Positions 7,912-17,400 of a DNA stretch of 64,000 nucleotides are shown in pieces (within the stretch, counting starts at the first letter, position 1; every line of letters starts with the position of its first letter). A program made the position numbers and the translations under genes. This stretch comes from Anaerolineae bacterium. Lineage in GTDB: Bacteria > Chloroflexota > Anaerolineae > Anaerolineales > Anaerolineaceae. Below the pieces are notes generated by a model that searched no databases, was not told where the DNA came from, and worked only from the letters and a program-made list of their open reading frames with translations. Location of the stretch: NCBI GenBank assembly GCA_013178185.1, contig JABLXC010000003.1, forward strand, positions 1 to 64,000, in the 5' to 3' direction.

Positions 7912-8221
7912 ATGGATGAGCAGTTAGCAGATCTTTCAGCCCAAGAAATTACATTGAAGCAGGAAATGGAGATGGTAACTGATCAATTTTTACTGTCTGC
8001 CCTCAATCAGTGGGAGGAACATGCGCGGGAATATTTTGCTGATCTTAAGGTCGGTTTATTGGAATTAAATACCGTTCCTCAAACAGATGAGGAACGGCTT
8101 GAACAATTTGAGTTGAAACGAAAGATTGTAAATACTTTGGTTGAGAAGGTCTACATCCACAAGGATCGGTCTTTAGAGGTTACGATCCGTTTAAATCTTC
8201 TCCAGATGATTCGGCAACGAC
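7912..8221 (+). pseudogene. C-terminal remnant of a large serine recombinase
   Basis: About 103 residues match the style of the C-terminal region of phage/ICE-type serine recombinases: a long Glu/Gln-rich coiled coil (about 7912-8090), then a K-R-K-I-V-N-T-L-V-E-K-V strand region and a final basic strand segment. The catalytic resolvase and recombinase domains are absent upstream, where the sequence is non-coding. Downstream the frame runs straight into sequence antisense to the DUF35 gene, so the native end is gone too. It marks the right edge of the island and suggests the defence cargo arrived with a mobile element. Confidence 0.65.
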
Positions 8222-8629
8222 CTAGCGCGGACCAAGTCCCAATGGTCGGAACTTATACCCGTAGATCAGCATCCCGCGCTCGTCGCCATCCGAACGGATA
8301 CGGCGCGTCACCATCTCCACCGGCATCCCGATCTCCACCGAAGCGTCGCCCAGGTCGGTCAGTTGGGCAGTGACCACCGGACCTTCTTCCAGTTTGATGA
8401 GCGCCACCGTGTAGGGCGTGGTTTCTTCAAATCCGGCTGGTCCATCATAGAGCGAGGTAAAGGAGTACACTTCGCCGCGCCCGCTGAAGATGTATTCTTC
8501 CTTGGCCTCGCCGCCGCAGTTGGGACACACATCGCGCGGTGGGAAGATTTTGATCTCGCAATGCGGGCATACTTCGCCCACCAGCCCGTAACGCTGGGAT
8601 TTGATTCTCCAATGACGTGGGATTTCCAT
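8222..8629 (-). CDS. DUF35 zinc-ribbon / OB-fold protein of the HMG-CoA synthase complex
   Basis: A 135-residue protein. The N-terminal rubredoxin-like zinc ribbon has two CPxC pairs at about residues 21-24 and 35-38, followed by an OB fold (about 45-130). In archaea DUF35 proteins bridge acetoacetyl-CoA thiolase and HMG-CoA synthase and channel acetoacetyl-CoA between them. Here it is the last gene after HMGR, HMGS and thiolase, preceded by AGGAAGAG. The stop codon sits exactly where the foreign island begins. Confidence 0.85.
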   Translation of the reverse strand: MEIPRHWRIKSQRYGLVGEVCPHCEIKIFPPRDVCPNCGGEAKEEYIFSGRGEVYSFTSLYDGPAGFEETTPYTVALIKLEEGPVVTAQLTDLGDASVEIGMPVEMVTRRIRSDGDERGMLIYGYKFRPLGLGPR

Positions 8630-8699
8630 AATTTCTCTTCCTTTCGTTTTTCAATCGGTCGGGCCAGCCTGTGACTGATCTCCCGTACAGGAATATTCG

Positions 8700-9860
8700 C
8701 TATGTGCAACGTTCTAAAACATGTGTGATTGCGGTGGAGGCTGGGCCGCCCAAAGACTGAACCAGGGCGCGACGCGCGCCTGCGACCTGGTTGGCGCCGG
8801 ACTGGCCGCGTAATTGCTGTACCGCCTCGACCACCTGGTAAACGCCCGTGGCCGCCAGTGGGTTGCCCCTGGCTTTCAAACCGCCCATCGTACTGATCGG
8901 CAGTTCACCTTTCAATCTAAAAGCGCCGGATTGCGCCAGCTTCCAGGCTTCGCCGCGCTTTGCAAAACCGGCTGCTTCGAGGGAGAGGACGGCAAAGATC
9001 GAATAAGCGTCGCTCAGCTCAAAGAAATCAACATCCTTCGGCAGGATGCCGGCTTGCCGGCAGGCCTGTTCCACCGAAAGACCGGCGGCTTCGAATGCCA
9101 GTGGATCCGGACGATCGTGCAGTGAGAGCCGGTCAATCACAACGCTCGATCCGGTGACGCGCACCATTTTTTCCAGCTCCGACGGCCGAACCAGTTCCGA
9201 TCGGGTCAGGATCACTGCCGCTGCGCCGTCGGCATAGGGGGCAATGTCAAACATATTCAAAGGCGACGAGACGATTTCAGCGCGTTCGTAAGTTTCAAGC
9301 TTGATAGCTTTACGGTACATGGCATAGGGGTTATGTGCCCCATTGGCGTGAGCTGAGAGAGAAAACTCCGCAAAAGCCTCGCGCGGCGCTTTGCTTTCGT
9401 ACAGATAGCGCTGCATTAACAACGCCGCCTGTGAGGCGGTCGTTATTCCCTGCATGAGCTCATAATCATAATCCATCCCCATGCCAATATAATGCTCCAG
9501 TCCTGGCCCGATCATATCCGTGTATTTTTCAACACCCACCACCAGAGCAGTGTCCACATACCCTGAAGATACCGCCAGGTAGCCCATCCGGAAAGCGCCC
9601 GCCCCCGAAGCGCCGGCAGCCTCAATGGTAAAGGCTTCAACGCCTTCCAGCCCGGCGTTTTGCGCCAGCAGTGTGCCCAGGTTGGACTGATGAGAGACCA
9701 TCGGGCCGAGAAAATTGCCCACATAAAGGGCTTGCGGCTTCAACCCGTTTGCATCTTTGCGGGCTGCCAGGATGGCGCGAGCCGCCAGCGATCGCATCGA
9801 GATATCCCAATGTTCGCCAACCGGGACCTGACCAATGCCTGCAATCACCACTTCTGTCAT
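8700..9860 (-). CDS. Thiolase-fold protein of the mevalonate cluster, lacking catalytic Cys and His
   Basis: A 386-residue protein of the archaeal/SCP-x-like thiolase family by its length and glycine motifs. The loop that should carry the nucleophile reads E-A-A-G-A-S-G, with Gly83 (codon GGC) where active enzymes have Cys. The GGxKAxGHP motif reads G-G-L-K-A-R-G-N-P, with Asn333 instead of the catalytic His. Both changes were checked in the DNA and the frame is uninterrupted. Its place between HMGS (9 bases upstream) and DUF35 implies a role in the acetoacetyl-CoA/HMG-CoA complex. It may be a non-catalytic scaffold, or a thiolase with altered chemistry. Confidence 0.8.
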   Translation of the reverse strand: MTEVVIAGIGQVPVGEHWDISMRSLAARAILAARKDANGLKPQALYVGNFLGPMVSHQSNLGTLLAQNAGLEGVEAFTIEAAGASGAGAFRMGYLAVSSGYVDTALVVGVEKYTDMIGPGLEHYIGMGMDYDYELMQGITTASQAALLMQRYLYESKAPREAFAEFSLSAHANGAHNPYAMYRKAIKLETYERAEIVSSPLNMFDIAPYADGAAAVILTRSELVRPSELEKMVRVTGSSVVIDRLSLHDRPDPLAFEAAGLSVEQACRQAGILPKDVDFFELSDAYSIFAVLSLEAAGFAKRGEAWKLAQSGAFRLKGELPISTMGGLKARGNPLAATGVYQVVEAVQQLRGQSGANQVAGARRALVQSLGGPASTAITHVLERCT

Positions 9861-9869
9861 ATTGCCCCC

Positions 9870-10946
9870 TTATTTCATCGCCAGTTTGCCGCGAAAGCGG
9901 ACGTAGGTTCCGTAATCAATCTCCGTCCGGCGGGCAATATAAGCCGCGGTCGAGGGGGCTTTGCCGCGCCGCTCCAAGATGGCCTCGGTCACGCGCAGCG
10001 CAAAGGCGTCGGAGCCTGCCCCAGAGCCAAACGAGGTGACAAGGATGCGGTCGCCCGGTTGGGCAATATCAAGCACCGCGCTCAACCCAATCAGTGCAGC
10101 CCCGGCGTAGGTGTTGCCAATCACGGGAACGAGCAACCCATCCTTGATCTGTTCATCGTTGAAACCCAACAGGCTGGCAGCCCGCTGTGGGAATTTGGGG
10201 TTGGGTTGGTGAAAGACCGCAAAGCGATAGTCGGACGCGCTGGTGCCGGTCTCCTTGAGTAGCGTTTCGGCAGCCGAGTGGATGTGCTTAAAGTAGGCCG
10301 GATCACCGGTAAAACGCTGGCCGTGTTCAGGGTATTTTTGTTCCTGGCGACGCCAGAAATCGGGCGTATCGGTGACGAAAGAATAAGCCGCTTCGATAAC
10401 CGCGAGCGCCTCATCGGCAGGACCGACAATATAGGCCGCCCCGCCGGATCCAGCGGTGTATTCCAACTGATCGCCCGGACGCCCTTGAGCGGTATCCATC
10501 CCAATCGCCAAAGCGTACTTTCCCATGCCCGAACCGACCAGCCCCATAGCCGCTACAATCGCTTCAGTTCCGGCCTTGCAGGCAAATTGCCAGTCGCCGG
10601 TCGAAACGCTGGTGGTAGCCCCCAGCGCCTCAGCCACCACTGTTCCGCTGGGCTTGACGGCGTAAGGGTGCGACTCGGAACCAATCCAAACAGCGCGCAG
10701 CTCGCTGGCTGCGATACCCGCCCGCGCCAGGGCGTTGCGGGCTGCTTCTATTGACATCGTAATCACGTCCTCATCCAGCCCGGCAACGGCTTTTTCTTTC
10801 ACCGGCGAGCCGCCTTCACTAAAGCGCCAGACGCGCGCCACGGCGCTGCCCGGCAGCCGGTAACGGGGGACGTATGCGCCATACCCGATAAAACCCACCG
10901 GGCGGTCGGGGATCAATAAAAGCGATGATTTTTCAGAGGATGTCAT
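9870..10946 (-). CDS. Archaeal-type hydroxymethylglutaryl-CoA synthase
   Basis: A 358-residue condensing enzyme that joins acetyl-CoA and acetoacetyl-CoA to HMG-CoA. The nucleophile C123 lies in an F-A-C-K-A-G-T-E loop, the catalytic His246 in F-H-Q-P-N, and the conserved acidic LDED segment at 57-60. All are kept, in contrast to the neighbouring thiolase. The length matches the archaeal/bacterial short form. AGGAG lies just before the ATG and overlaps the end of the HMGR gene, so the genes are translated as an operon. It feeds the reductase encoded upstream. Confidence 0.9.
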   Translation of the reverse strand: MTSSEKSSLLLIPDRPVGFIGYGAYVPRYRLPGSAVARVWRFSEGGSPVKEKAVAGLDEDVITMSIEAARNALARAGIAASELRAVWIGSESHPYAVKPSGTVVAEALGATTSVSTGDWQFACKAGTEAIVAAMGLVGSGMGKYALAIGMDTAQGRPGDQLEYTAGSGGAAYIVGPADEALAVIEAAYSFVTDTPDFWRRQEQKYPEHGQRFTGDPAYFKHIHSAAETLLKETGTSASDYRFAVFHQPNPKFPQRAASLLGFNDEQIKDGLLVPVIGNTYAGAALIGLSAVLDIAQPGDRILVTSFGSGAGSDAFALRVTEAILERRGKAPSTAAYIARRTEIDYGTYVRFRGKLAMK

Positions 10947-10958
10947 ACAGTTGTTCTC

Positions 10959-12254
10959 CTAAGGTTTTTTCCACTCCCGCAGGATCTCTTCGGCGCGTTC
11001 CAGCCGCACGTTGTTCTCACGCACCAACTGGTCGGCCAGTTTTTCAATTTGATCTCCGGCGGCCCCGGCTGCAGCCGCCACCTGGCGGGCATGCAGCGAC
11101 ATATGGCCGCGCTGGATGCCTTCGGTGGATAGCGCCCGCAGCGCCGCCAGGTTCTGCGCCAGCCCCACCGAGACCACAACCTCGGCCAGCTGGCGCGCCG
11201 TGGTGATTCCCATCAGCTTCAAGGCAGCGTGTGCCGCCGGATGTACACGGGTTGCCCCGCCCACAATTCCAACCGGCATCGGCATTTCAAGCACGCCCGT
11301 CAGATTCCCATTTTCATCCTTGCCCCAAGAGCTCAGACTGGTATAGCGGCCAGAGCGGGCGGCATAGGCATGTGCGCCGGCTTCCACTGCGCGCCAGTCG
11401 TTGCCTGCAGCGATCAATACAGCGTCCACGCCGTTCATAATTCCCTTGTTGTGGGTGGCCGCCCGGTAAGGGTCTGCGGCCGCGAAAGCCCAGGCTGCAA
11501 TGATGCTGTCGCGCACATGCTGCGGGCTGTACGGATCAAACGCCAGTTCTGAGAGAAGGATAGTGCAGCGCGCCCGCGCCAGGCGGCGGTCCGCCAGGTT
11601 CGAAAGGATGCGCAGCAATACCCGGCCGCCGGTAATCTTCTCCACGAGCGGTGCGAGGCGTTCCATGGCGGTATTAACCGCATTGGCGCCCATGGCATCC
11701 CGCACATCGTACACCAGGTGCATCACCAGAAATTCACCAATGGCCGGATGGTTCAGGATGCGAACCTCGAGATCGCGCGCCCCACCGCCCAGTTTTTCCA
11801 AAATGCAGTCACATTTGGTAGCGGTTTCCATCAACTCCTGCCGGTGTTCGAGGATTTTCATCCGTCCGACCGCCGCATCAGGCAGCCCTAAGATCTGCAT
11901 TTGCCCGATCATTTCTGGCTCGTCCGCTTGAGCAATAAAGCCTCCACCCGACCGCGCTAGCCGCGCCATAAAAGAAGCTCCGGCGACGACGGAAGGTTCT
12001 TCGGTTACCATCGGAACCAGCACTTCGCGGCCGTTGATGAGAAAATTTTGGGCGAGTGCAAGCGGCAGGCCAAACACCCCCACCACGTCTTCGACCATAT
12101 GATCGGCCTGTTCTGCGCTCAAACCGGGCGCACCAACCAGCGCGGCGATCTCGCCCTCGCTGAGCGAGGCTTTCTTTGCCAGGTAAGCACGGCGTTCTTC
12201 CAGTGACATGCGGTAAAACTTTTTATGACCGGTTTCGGGCATCGGCTTATCCAT
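10959..12254 (-). CDS. Class II hydroxymethylglutaryl-CoA reductase
   Basis: A 431-residue enzyme interconverting HMG-CoA and mevalonate. All four catalytic residues of the Pseudomonas mevalonii type are in place: Glu in T-E-E-P-S-V, Lys in H-N-K-G-I-M-N, Asp in N-D-W-R-A, and His in G-H-M-S-L-H-A-R near the C-terminus. The D-A-M-G-A-N loop is also present. Length (about 428 usual) and motifs mark class II, often labelled degradative. Beside HMG-CoA synthase a biosynthetic role is more likely. The start at 12254 has a strong GAGGAG site, and an in-frame ATG 30 bases earlier does not. It is the first gene of the operon. Confidence 0.92.
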   Translation of the reverse strand: MDKPMPETGHKKFYRMSLEERRAYLAKKASLSEGEIAALVGAPGLSAEQADHMVEDVVGVFGLPLALAQNFLINGREVLVPMVTEEPSVVAGASFMARLARSGGGFIAQADEPEMIGQMQILGLPDAAVGRMKILEHRQELMETATKCDCILEKLGGGARDLEVRILNHPAIGEFLVMHLVYDVRDAMGANAVNTAMERLAPLVEKITGGRVLLRILSNLADRRLARARCTILLSELAFDPYSPQHVRDSIIAAWAFAAADPYRAATHNKGIMNGVDAVLIAAGNDWRAVEAGAHAYAARSGRYTSLSSWGKDENGNLTGVLEMPMPVGIVGGATRVHPAAHAALKLMGITTARQLAEVVVSVGLAQNLAALRALSTEGIQRGHMSLHARQVAAAAGAAGDQIEKLADQLVRENNVRLERAEEILREWKKP

Positions 12255-12467
12255 AGGTCTCTCCTCTGGTTGGGATACCTGCACTCAATCTTATCATTGG
12301 AAACTTTCAAAAACTATCAAGAATCGGAAGTGTACAATGATTGCCTAATGTTATCTGAGCGAACGAAAACCACCGGAAACAGAAGAGGAGACATCTCTCC
12401 ATCTTTCCAGACAAGTTAAAAGCCACTCGCCGGTAGGCTTAAGGGCAGCAGGGCTCTCAGTCGTCCT

Positions 12468-13154
12468 TCAAGACAGCAGGTAGCTTTCCCCAGGTTTCAG
12501 CAGGTGAACCAGGGTATCGGTGTGCGCTTCCACCTGGCGCGCCCAGGCAGCGGCATCCTGCTGGATGACATCGAACGTGCCAAAGTGGATCGGGATGGCG
12601 TGTTTCGGTTGGAGCAGCTTGATGGCCCGCAGCGCATCCGCCGGCCCCATCGTATAGTTGTCACCGATCGGCAGCACGGCCAGGTTGATCCCTTCTTCCC
12701 CGATCAAACGCATATCGCCGAACAAACCGGTATCACCGGCCAGGTAGGCTTTTTCGCCTGTCTTTGCGGTCAATAAAAATCCGGCCGGGTTGCCCCCGTA
12801 AGACCCATCCGGCAGCGAAGACCCATGCAATGCCATCGTGAGCTTGAGATAGCCGAAAGGATAGTTGTACCCCCCGCCAAGATGCTGGGCATGGGTTTTC
12901 ACTCCTTTAGCCTTCAACCAGTTGCAGATTTCGGCGTTGCTGATCACCAACGCCCCGGTGCGTTTTGCGATCGTCAGGGCGTCGCCGATATGATCGCTGT
13001 GCCCGTGCGTGATCAGGATGAAATCTGCCCGTACGACATCTGCGCTCACCGGTGATAAAGGGTTACCGCTAAAATAAGGGTCAACAAGGATATGCTGTTT
13101 CTCGATCTCTAACCCCAGGGTAGCGTGTCCGTACCAGGTAAATTTTATTGCCAT
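12468..13154 (-). CDS. UPF0173-family metal-dependent hydrolase (metallo-beta-lactamase fold)
   Basis: A 228-residue protein with the HxHxDH zinc motif at residues 50-55 (H-G-H-S-D-H). A second metal-ligand region lies at about 137-142 (A-G-D-T-G) and a late I-H-F-G-T His at about 190. It is close to the length of YtkL/UPF0173 proteins, whose substrate is unknown. AGGAG stands about 8 bases before the ATG. It lies 33 bases downstream of the receiver-TadZ gene on the same strand, which may be coincidental. Confidence 0.85.
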   Translation of the reverse strand: MAIKFTWYGHATLGLEIEKQHILVDPYFSGNPLSPVSADVVRADFILITHGHSDHIGDALTIAKRTGALVISNAEICNWLKAKGVKTHAQHLGGGYNYPFGYLKLTMALHGSSLPDGSYGGNPAGFLLTAKTGEKAYLAGDTGLFGDMRLIGEEGINLAVLPIGDNYTMGPADALRAIKLLQPKHAIPIHFGTFDVIQQDAAAWARQVEAHTDTLVHLLKPGESYLLS

Positions 13155-13187
13155 CGCAAATCTCCTTTTGCTCTCCGCCAGGGGGCA

Positions 13188-14426
13188 TCACCCCGTCCGG
13201 CCCTTGCGCGCCTTCACAAGGCGGGCATAGACGCGCTTCCAGGCCTGGGTTGGGTTTTCGGGCTTGGTCTTGCGGTGAATGTCTTTGCTGATATAAAAGG
13301 ACAGGTCCTCCACCAATCCGGAGAACGGATGATCCGGCTGCTGGTAAAGGATCGGTTTGCCCACGTTGATAGCCTGTACCAGCACGTCCGGATAATAGGG
13401 CAACACCAGGGTGATTGGCTTTTCGAGCGCGCTTTCGATCCGGTCGCGCGGCAGGCCATGGCGCGGGAAGACGTTATTAAGCACCAGCTTGACTTTCTCG
13501 GGCGGATATCCGAGTTTTTTATACGTATCCAAAGCCGCTGCAGCAGCCCGGATCGAGGAAAGTTCCGGGGCGATCACCAACAAGATCACATCGGCAAAAT
13601 CGAGCGTATGCAGCGTCAGTTCGCTGAAATCGTGTGGCAGGTCGGCAACGATGTATTCGTACATCGGGCGGGTAATGGTAAGCGCGGTGCTGAGCGTCGT
13701 TTCGGTCAACATTTCCGCGTCCGATGGGTAGGTGGGCGCGGCGATAAATTCGAGGCCGGAAGGATGCTGATCAACGATCGAACGAATTAGCTCGGAGTCG
13801 ATCTCCTCTGGCTTGACCCCGGTCAGGTCTGCCCAGGTGCGTTTCAGGGGCTGATTGAGCAGCAATGCTGCCTGTCCCGCCATTAATACCAGATCCAACA
13901 GCAAAGTGGGCATCTCCCATAGGCCGCGCAGGCCAATTGCCAGGTTGGTAGCAAGCGTGGATGTCCCGATCCCACCGCGCAGGCTGTGAACAGCCACCAG
14001 GCGGGCCTGGCGTTCCAGCGGCTCCAGCTCTCCTTCTGAAATCGCATACCGGATCAATTCCTGCTTTCGCAGCAAGACGTTCATGCGGGCAACCAGTTCT
14101 TCGGGCTCAAACGGTTTGGTGATATGGTCATCCGCCCCCGATTCAAAGGACCCCAATTTATCCTGCAAACCGGAATGACTGGTCAGCACCATGATCGGGG
14201 TATGCGCAAACATCGGGTCGCGCCTCAGGCGGCGCGTTACTTCATAGCCTGAGATATCTGGTAAATTGAGGTCTGTGATAATCACATCGGGTTTGACCAG
14301 GCGAGCGGCTTCTAATCCCTGAATGCCATTCAACTCGGTATAGACGACATGTCCCATCGGTTTGAGCGCATGTTCAATCATGCGATGAAAGATCACTTCG
14401 TCATCAATGAGCAATACAAAAGCCAT
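13188..14426 (-). CDS. Receiver domain fused to a CpaE/TadZ-like MinD-family ATPase
   Basis: A 412-residue protein. Residues 1-120 are a CheY-like receiver with paired acids D8/D9, phospho-acceptor D52 and Lys at about 103. Residues 140-400 form a MinD/ParA-type fold whose P-loop is R-G-G-I-G-T-S-T, with Thr in place of the usual Lys, as is common in CpaE/TadZ pilus-localisation proteins. TadZ proteins place tight-adherence pilus machinery, but no other tad/cpa genes are in the window. It follows the hybrid kinase gene by 12 bases, so it is probably that kinase's output. Confidence 0.85.
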   Translation of the reverse strand: MAFVLLIDDEVIFHRMIEHALKPMGHVVYTELNGIQGLEAARLVKPDVIITDLNLPDISGYEVTRRLRRDPMFAHTPIMVLTSHSGLQDKLGSFESGADDHITKPFEPEELVARMNVLLRKQELIRYAISEGELEPLERQARLVAVHSLRGGIGTSTLATNLAIGLRGLWEMPTLLLDLVLMAGQAALLLNQPLKRTWADLTGVKPEEIDSELIRSIVDQHPSGLEFIAAPTYPSDAEMLTETTLSTALTITRPMYEYIVADLPHDFSELTLHTLDFADVILLVIAPELSSIRAAAAALDTYKKLGYPPEKVKLVLNNVFPRHGLPRDRIESALEKPITLVLPYYPDVLVQAINVGKPILYQQPDHPFSGLVEDLSFYISKDIHRKTKPENPTQAWKRVYARLVKARKGRTG

Positions 14427-14438
14427 ACTATTTTCCTT

Positions 14439-17400
14439 TTACAAACCGGTTTGCTGGCCTCCGGTATTCTGGAAAACCTTAATTTGCGCCAGGTTCCGCT
14501 CGAGCGCGGGAATTTCATTCTCAATAGCAGCAACCAAACCCTTGGCCTGGCTGAGATTCCCCGCCCTGGCTTGCAAATCCAGGTCATTTGCCAACATGGC
14601 GATGCGAACTGCCTCAAAATTAGCCGCCACTCCCTTAAGATTGTGCGCCAGAAGCTTGACCTTGACCGTGTCTTTGGATTGTATTGCCAGTGTAAAGTCT
14701 TGCACTTTTTCCTTGCACTGCCGGATGAATTCTTCAAAGGTAGCGACAAAAAAATTGAAGTCATTGCCAAAGCGCGGCAGGATGGTTTCGAGATAGTGCG
14801 GATCACCCAACGGTTTTGTCCGCCGGCTCCTTGGTTCCCCCATTAACCAACCTTCAATTGGGTCGAAAGAGCCCTTCTCCTGTACGCCCTCCGGAGCGGC
14901 AGTCCCTGCACCGCCAGGCGAACCGAAGGAGGTCTCTAAATCCCTTTCCTCCAGTTCGATTTCATCGCCGTTGGAGCCCGGTGGCTTCGGCGTTTCTGCC
15001 TCCGGCAGTTTCTTGAGTGAAAAACCCCCCTTCCGCTCGCCCTGCTCAGAAAGCGAAATCCAATGTTCAAGCTTGTCGAATATTTCTTTCGGCTTGAGCG
15101 GTTTGGAAAGGTAATCGTCCATCCCGCTCGCCTTGCAGCGTTCAATATCTCCCAGCGCTACATGGGCAGTCATGGCAATAATTGGCACATGTTGACCAGC
15201 GCCTTCGAAGGCGCGAATTTTCCTCGTGGCTTCATACCCGTCCATCACCGGCATCTGAATATCCATCAAGACCAGGTCGTACTGGAAGTGCTGAATCGCT
15301 TCAAGGGCCTGTTGCCCGTTTTCGGCCAGATCGACGGTGTGTCCAAATTTTTGCAACAGATTGATGATCACCTTGCTGTTGATCGAATTATCTTCCGCAA
15401 GCAGGATACGCTGCGGTTTTTTTGTGCGAAGCGCGATGTTCTTAGAATCGCGCTCCTGCGTCGCCTGGTTTTCGGGCATACTGAAACCGGTAGGGGAAAG
15501 CATTCCTAGCAGCGCAGATTGCAGGCTCTGGAATCGCACCGGTTTGTGCACATACCCCGCGCAGCCAATTTCTTCACACTCCCGCCGGCTGATACGCTGA
15601 CCAATGGTCGTCAATAGAAGGATCTTAAGAGTATTGATGCGGGGGTTCTCCTGAAGATACTGCAAAATGGGATCAGAGCCGGCCAGGATTTGTTTGCTGT
15701 CGATCACCAGTATCTGAAAAGGTTTTTGGGCGCGGGTAGCTTCTTCGAGCAGTTGCCAGGCTTTTATCGAGGAGGCCGTCGAAGCCGTCAGGCATCCCAT
15801 CTGCTCCAATAACAGAGTCAGGTTCATCCGACTACTGCCGCTGGGGTCCACCACCAGGACGCGCAGCCCCCGAAGCAAGGTTGGCCTTTCAGGCTGGGCG
15901 CTGGCAGCGGCCTTTTGTTTTGGAAAACTTACAGCAAACGAGAATGTGCTGCCTGTATTGGGCTCACTGATCAGGGTGATTTTCCCGCCCATCAATTCCA
16001 CCAGCTGGGCAGAGATTGCCAGCCCCAAACCTGAGCCGCCGTGCAGGCGGGTGGTGGACATATCGGCCTGGGTAAAACGGTCAAAGATGGCAGCCTGCCG
16101 TTCCGCCGGGATGCCGATCCCCGTATCTTGCACATAAAAAGCGATGCTGGCCTGGTCGCCTGTCTCAGCTACCTTCTTCACGCGCAGAACCACCTCGCCT
16201 TTTTCGGTAAACTTTACGGCGTTCCCTGCCAGGTTGACAAGTACTTGCCGCAGCCGGTTGGGGTCGCCCCGTAGCAATGTCGGGATATCCGGCGGAACGA
16301 TGCACACCAGTTCCAACCCTTTGTTCGCTGCCCTCTGAGCCAGACTGGCTGTCACGTTTTCCACTACGGCGCGCAGGTCAAAATCTGTAATTTCCAGTTC
16401 CATCCGCCCCGCCTCGATCTTGGAGAAGTCGAGAATATCATTTAACAAATTGAGCAGGGCTTCGGCGCTATCGAGGGCGGTCGTCAGGTATTCATATTGT
16501 TCCGCACTGAGCGTTGTATCCAGCGTCAGGTTCAACATACCAATCACGCCGTTCAACGGCGTACGGATTTCGTGGCTCATATTGGCAAGGAATTCGCTTT
16601 TTGCCAGGTCAGCCTCTTCTGCCCTGCGGCGAGCGCGCACCAGCTCGGTAATGTTGTGGAACAAAACCAGAATGCCCAGGCTTTCGCCCTCCACCGTCAC
16701 AGGGACGTTGAAGACTTCTACATCAATCATTTCGCCGCTCTTTGTGAGACGGCGGGTTACTTCATGGATCACTTCTCCCCTACGAACCCGGCGAGTGAAA
16801 TCCAGGACCTGTTCACGATACTCTTGCGGAGTAACCAGATCATCCAATTTATGCCCGATCACCTCGACCTGTGTGTATCCAAACAGCCGTTCAAAAGCCG
16901 GGTTGCAGCTGACGATATGGCCGTTCAAGTCCAGGGTGATGATCGCGACCGGGTTATTTTGGAAGATACCCTCGTAATATTGCTTCTGGCGTTGAAGTTC
17001 GACCTCGGCGTATTTGCGCTGGGTGATATCGTGGAAAATGTAAATGGTGCCTTGCTGGTTATCCGAAAACTGAAAAGGAAAGCCAGTGATATCGAACCAA
17101 CCAAAAACCGATGGCATCAGAAACGCCTGGGTCGAAACATCCCGGCGATCCTGCAACGGATCAACAATCCCTGGAAACATTTCTTCGATATTCTTCCCGA
17201 TCAATTCTTGAAAGGTTGTCTCCAGGATGCGAGCCGCGGCTTGATTGCAGCGGATGATCTTGCCGGACGAATCGACCAGGAAAATCGGGTCTGAGATCGC
17301 GTCAAAAGTAACTTCCCATTCGCGCTTTGCCCGGCTGATGATCGCCTCTGTCTGAAAACGTTCGAGCAGTTCTTGTTGAGATTTCTCTTTGAGGAGAAAA

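Noticed and set aside
16497-17294. A 265-codon open frame on the plus strand inside the hybrid kinase
   Set aside because: Entirely antisense to the PAS and HisKA region of the kinase, whose motifs are unambiguous.
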